Translations under genes and position numbers: made by a program
The notes under the pieces: model-generated
What the model was told of the DNA's origin: nothing
What the model saw: only the letters and a program-made list of their open reading frames with translations
The model's database searches: none
Assembly (NCBI GenBank): GCA_947647645.1
Contig: CANSLE010000097.1
Span: 1-8,059, forward strand
Reading direction: 5' to 3'
Length of the DNA: 8,059 nucleotides
Source: an uncultured Microbacterium sp.
GTDB lineage: Bacteria > Actinomycetota > Actinomycetes > Actinomycetales > Microbacteriaceae
In this document: one piece after another, positions 7,592 to 8,059 of the stretch
How the letters are laid out: each line of letters opens with the position of its first letter
Position numbering within the stretch: position 1 is the stretch's first letter

Positions 7592-8059
7592 CTAGTCTCC
7601 CATGAGCGCGGCGGCCATGATGTCCACGACGGCATCCTCGTCCGGCAGGGGCTCGGCGACATCGCCCGTGCGGAAAGCGCGGATCTGCAGGATCGCCTGA
7701 CGCAACAGCATCCCCAGCCCGTTGACCGCCGGGGCTCCGGCCGTCGCCCACGCCTCAGCGAGAGGTGTCGGCCAGTGCCCGTAGACGACGTCGTAGAGCA
7801 ATCCGCCGCCGACGGCGAGCCGTCGCGCCGTCTCCTCGGGCAGCGCCGCTCCCCCGGGCAGCGTCGACACGGTGAGCGGGAAGGATGCCGAGGCCACGGC
7901 GGACGGCGGCACCACCGAGACGGCGACCGACAGCCGCGCCCCCAGCGCGGCCTTCTGACCCGGCCCTCGGCTCAGACGGTCGGCGCCTATCGCGCCCATG
8001 TCGACGCGGCCATGGCGCGCCTGCTCGAGGGATCGCTGACCGAGGAAATCCGCGAGCGG
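7592..8059 (-). CDS. aroE: Shikimate dehydrogenase, C-terminal part only (5' portion missing)
   Basis: The C-terminal part of an NADP-dependent shikimate dehydrogenase, which reduces 3-dehydroshikimate to shikimate. Numbering from the right edge, 155 residues are open. The family signature is clear from about residue 36 onward: VSTLPGGAALP (64-74), LLYDVVYGHWPTPLAEAW (87-104) and NGLGMLLRQAILQIRAF (113-129), with the conserved Tyr and Gln near the active site. The stop is TAG, 4 bp before the aroC ATG. The N-terminal substrate-binding domain is absent. Residues 1 to ~35 (above ~7955) do not resemble AroE, and the same DNA reads on the other strand as an EgtB fragment. The ATG at 7999 is therefore not a credible start. 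The gene may be cut by a chimeric junction. Identification of the C-terminal part is firm. Confidence 0.88.
   Translation of the reverse strand, partial: PLADFLGQRSLEQARHGRVDMGAIGADRLSRGPGQKAALGARLSVAVSVVPPSAVASASFPLTVSTLPGGAALPEETARRLAVGGGLLYDVVYGHWPTPLAEAWATAGAPAVNGLGMLLRQAILQIRAFRTGDVAEPLPDEDAVVDIMAAALMGD
7922..8059 (+). pseudogene. egtB: Internal fragment of an EgtB-type ergothioneine biosynthesis protein (cut at both ends)
   Basis: Forty-six plus-strand codons run to the right edge with no start of their own. They include RPQRGLLTRPS followed by GAYRAHVDAAMARLLEG. This run strongly resembles the DinB-like domain of the proteobacterial/actinobacterial EgtB family, just before its HEQQHQE iron-binding motif, which would lie beyond the window. 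EgtB is an iron sulfoxide synthase that joins hercynine to a thiol. Upstream of about 7922 the expected FNSYY-type sequence is missing and AroE sequence on the other strand takes over. It is therefore a piece joined to aroE rather than an intact gene. The match is from memory, not a search. Confidence 0.6.

Noticed and set aside
7588..7662. Upstream start adding 25 residues to aroC
   Set aside because: The added residues have no family similarity and overlap the aroE coding end; MLRVLTAGESHG is the usual start.
7592..7999. aroE starting at the ATG at 7999
   Set aside because: This would give a 135-residue protein without the substrate-binding domain, and the codons just after it do not resemble AroE. 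The true start lies elsewhere.

Overview
The window looks like chromosomal DNA from a high-GC Gram-positive actinobacterium, most likely family Microbacteriaceae and probably Microbacterium or a close relative. The evidence is the very high GC at third codon positions, the shikimate cluster running into efp and nusB, and a protein closely resembling mycobacterial UDP-N-acetylmuramate hydroxylase. Microbacterium is known for N-glycolylated muramic acid. The genus is an inference.

All nine well-supported genes lie on the minus strand, so transcription runs from right to left. In that order they are: aroE (5' part missing), aroC, aroK, aroB, a GNAT acetyltransferase, aroQ, efp, nusB, a membrane-anchored esterase-like alpha/beta hydrolase, and a namH-like metallo-beta-lactamase-fold gene cut by the left edge. 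aroC-aroK, aroK-aroB and GNAT-aroQ overlap by exactly 4 bp (ATGA or GTGA), and aroE-aroC are 4 bp apart, so this is a tightly coupled operon. AroB, AroQ, AroE, AroK and AroC cover DAHP to chorismate except for the EPSP synthase step (AroA) between AroK and AroC. efp probably also has its own promoter in the 95-bp gap after aroQ, where a perfect 12-bp tandem duplication sits in the predicted leader. efp and nusB are the usual actinobacterial companions of this cluster. The last two genes probably act on the envelope: the esterase domain is predicted to be extracellular, and NamH acts on a cytosolic peptidoglycan precursor.

Three points stand out. First, AroE similarity stops near position 7940-7955, and the last ~110-140 bases read on the plus strand as an internal piece of an EgtB-type ergothioneine-synthesis protein. 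The right edge is therefore probably a junction between two unrelated gene fragments (assembly chimera or real rearrangement). Second, the octamer GGATGCCG/CGGCATCC occurs twelve times, far above chance, in several codon phases and once between genes. Third, the cell-envelope pair downstream of nusB may have a shared role.

No tRNA, rRNA, CRISPR array, insertion sequence or phage gene was seen. No gap between genes exceeds 100 bp. Many long open frames on the plus strand are antisense by-products of the high GC content.
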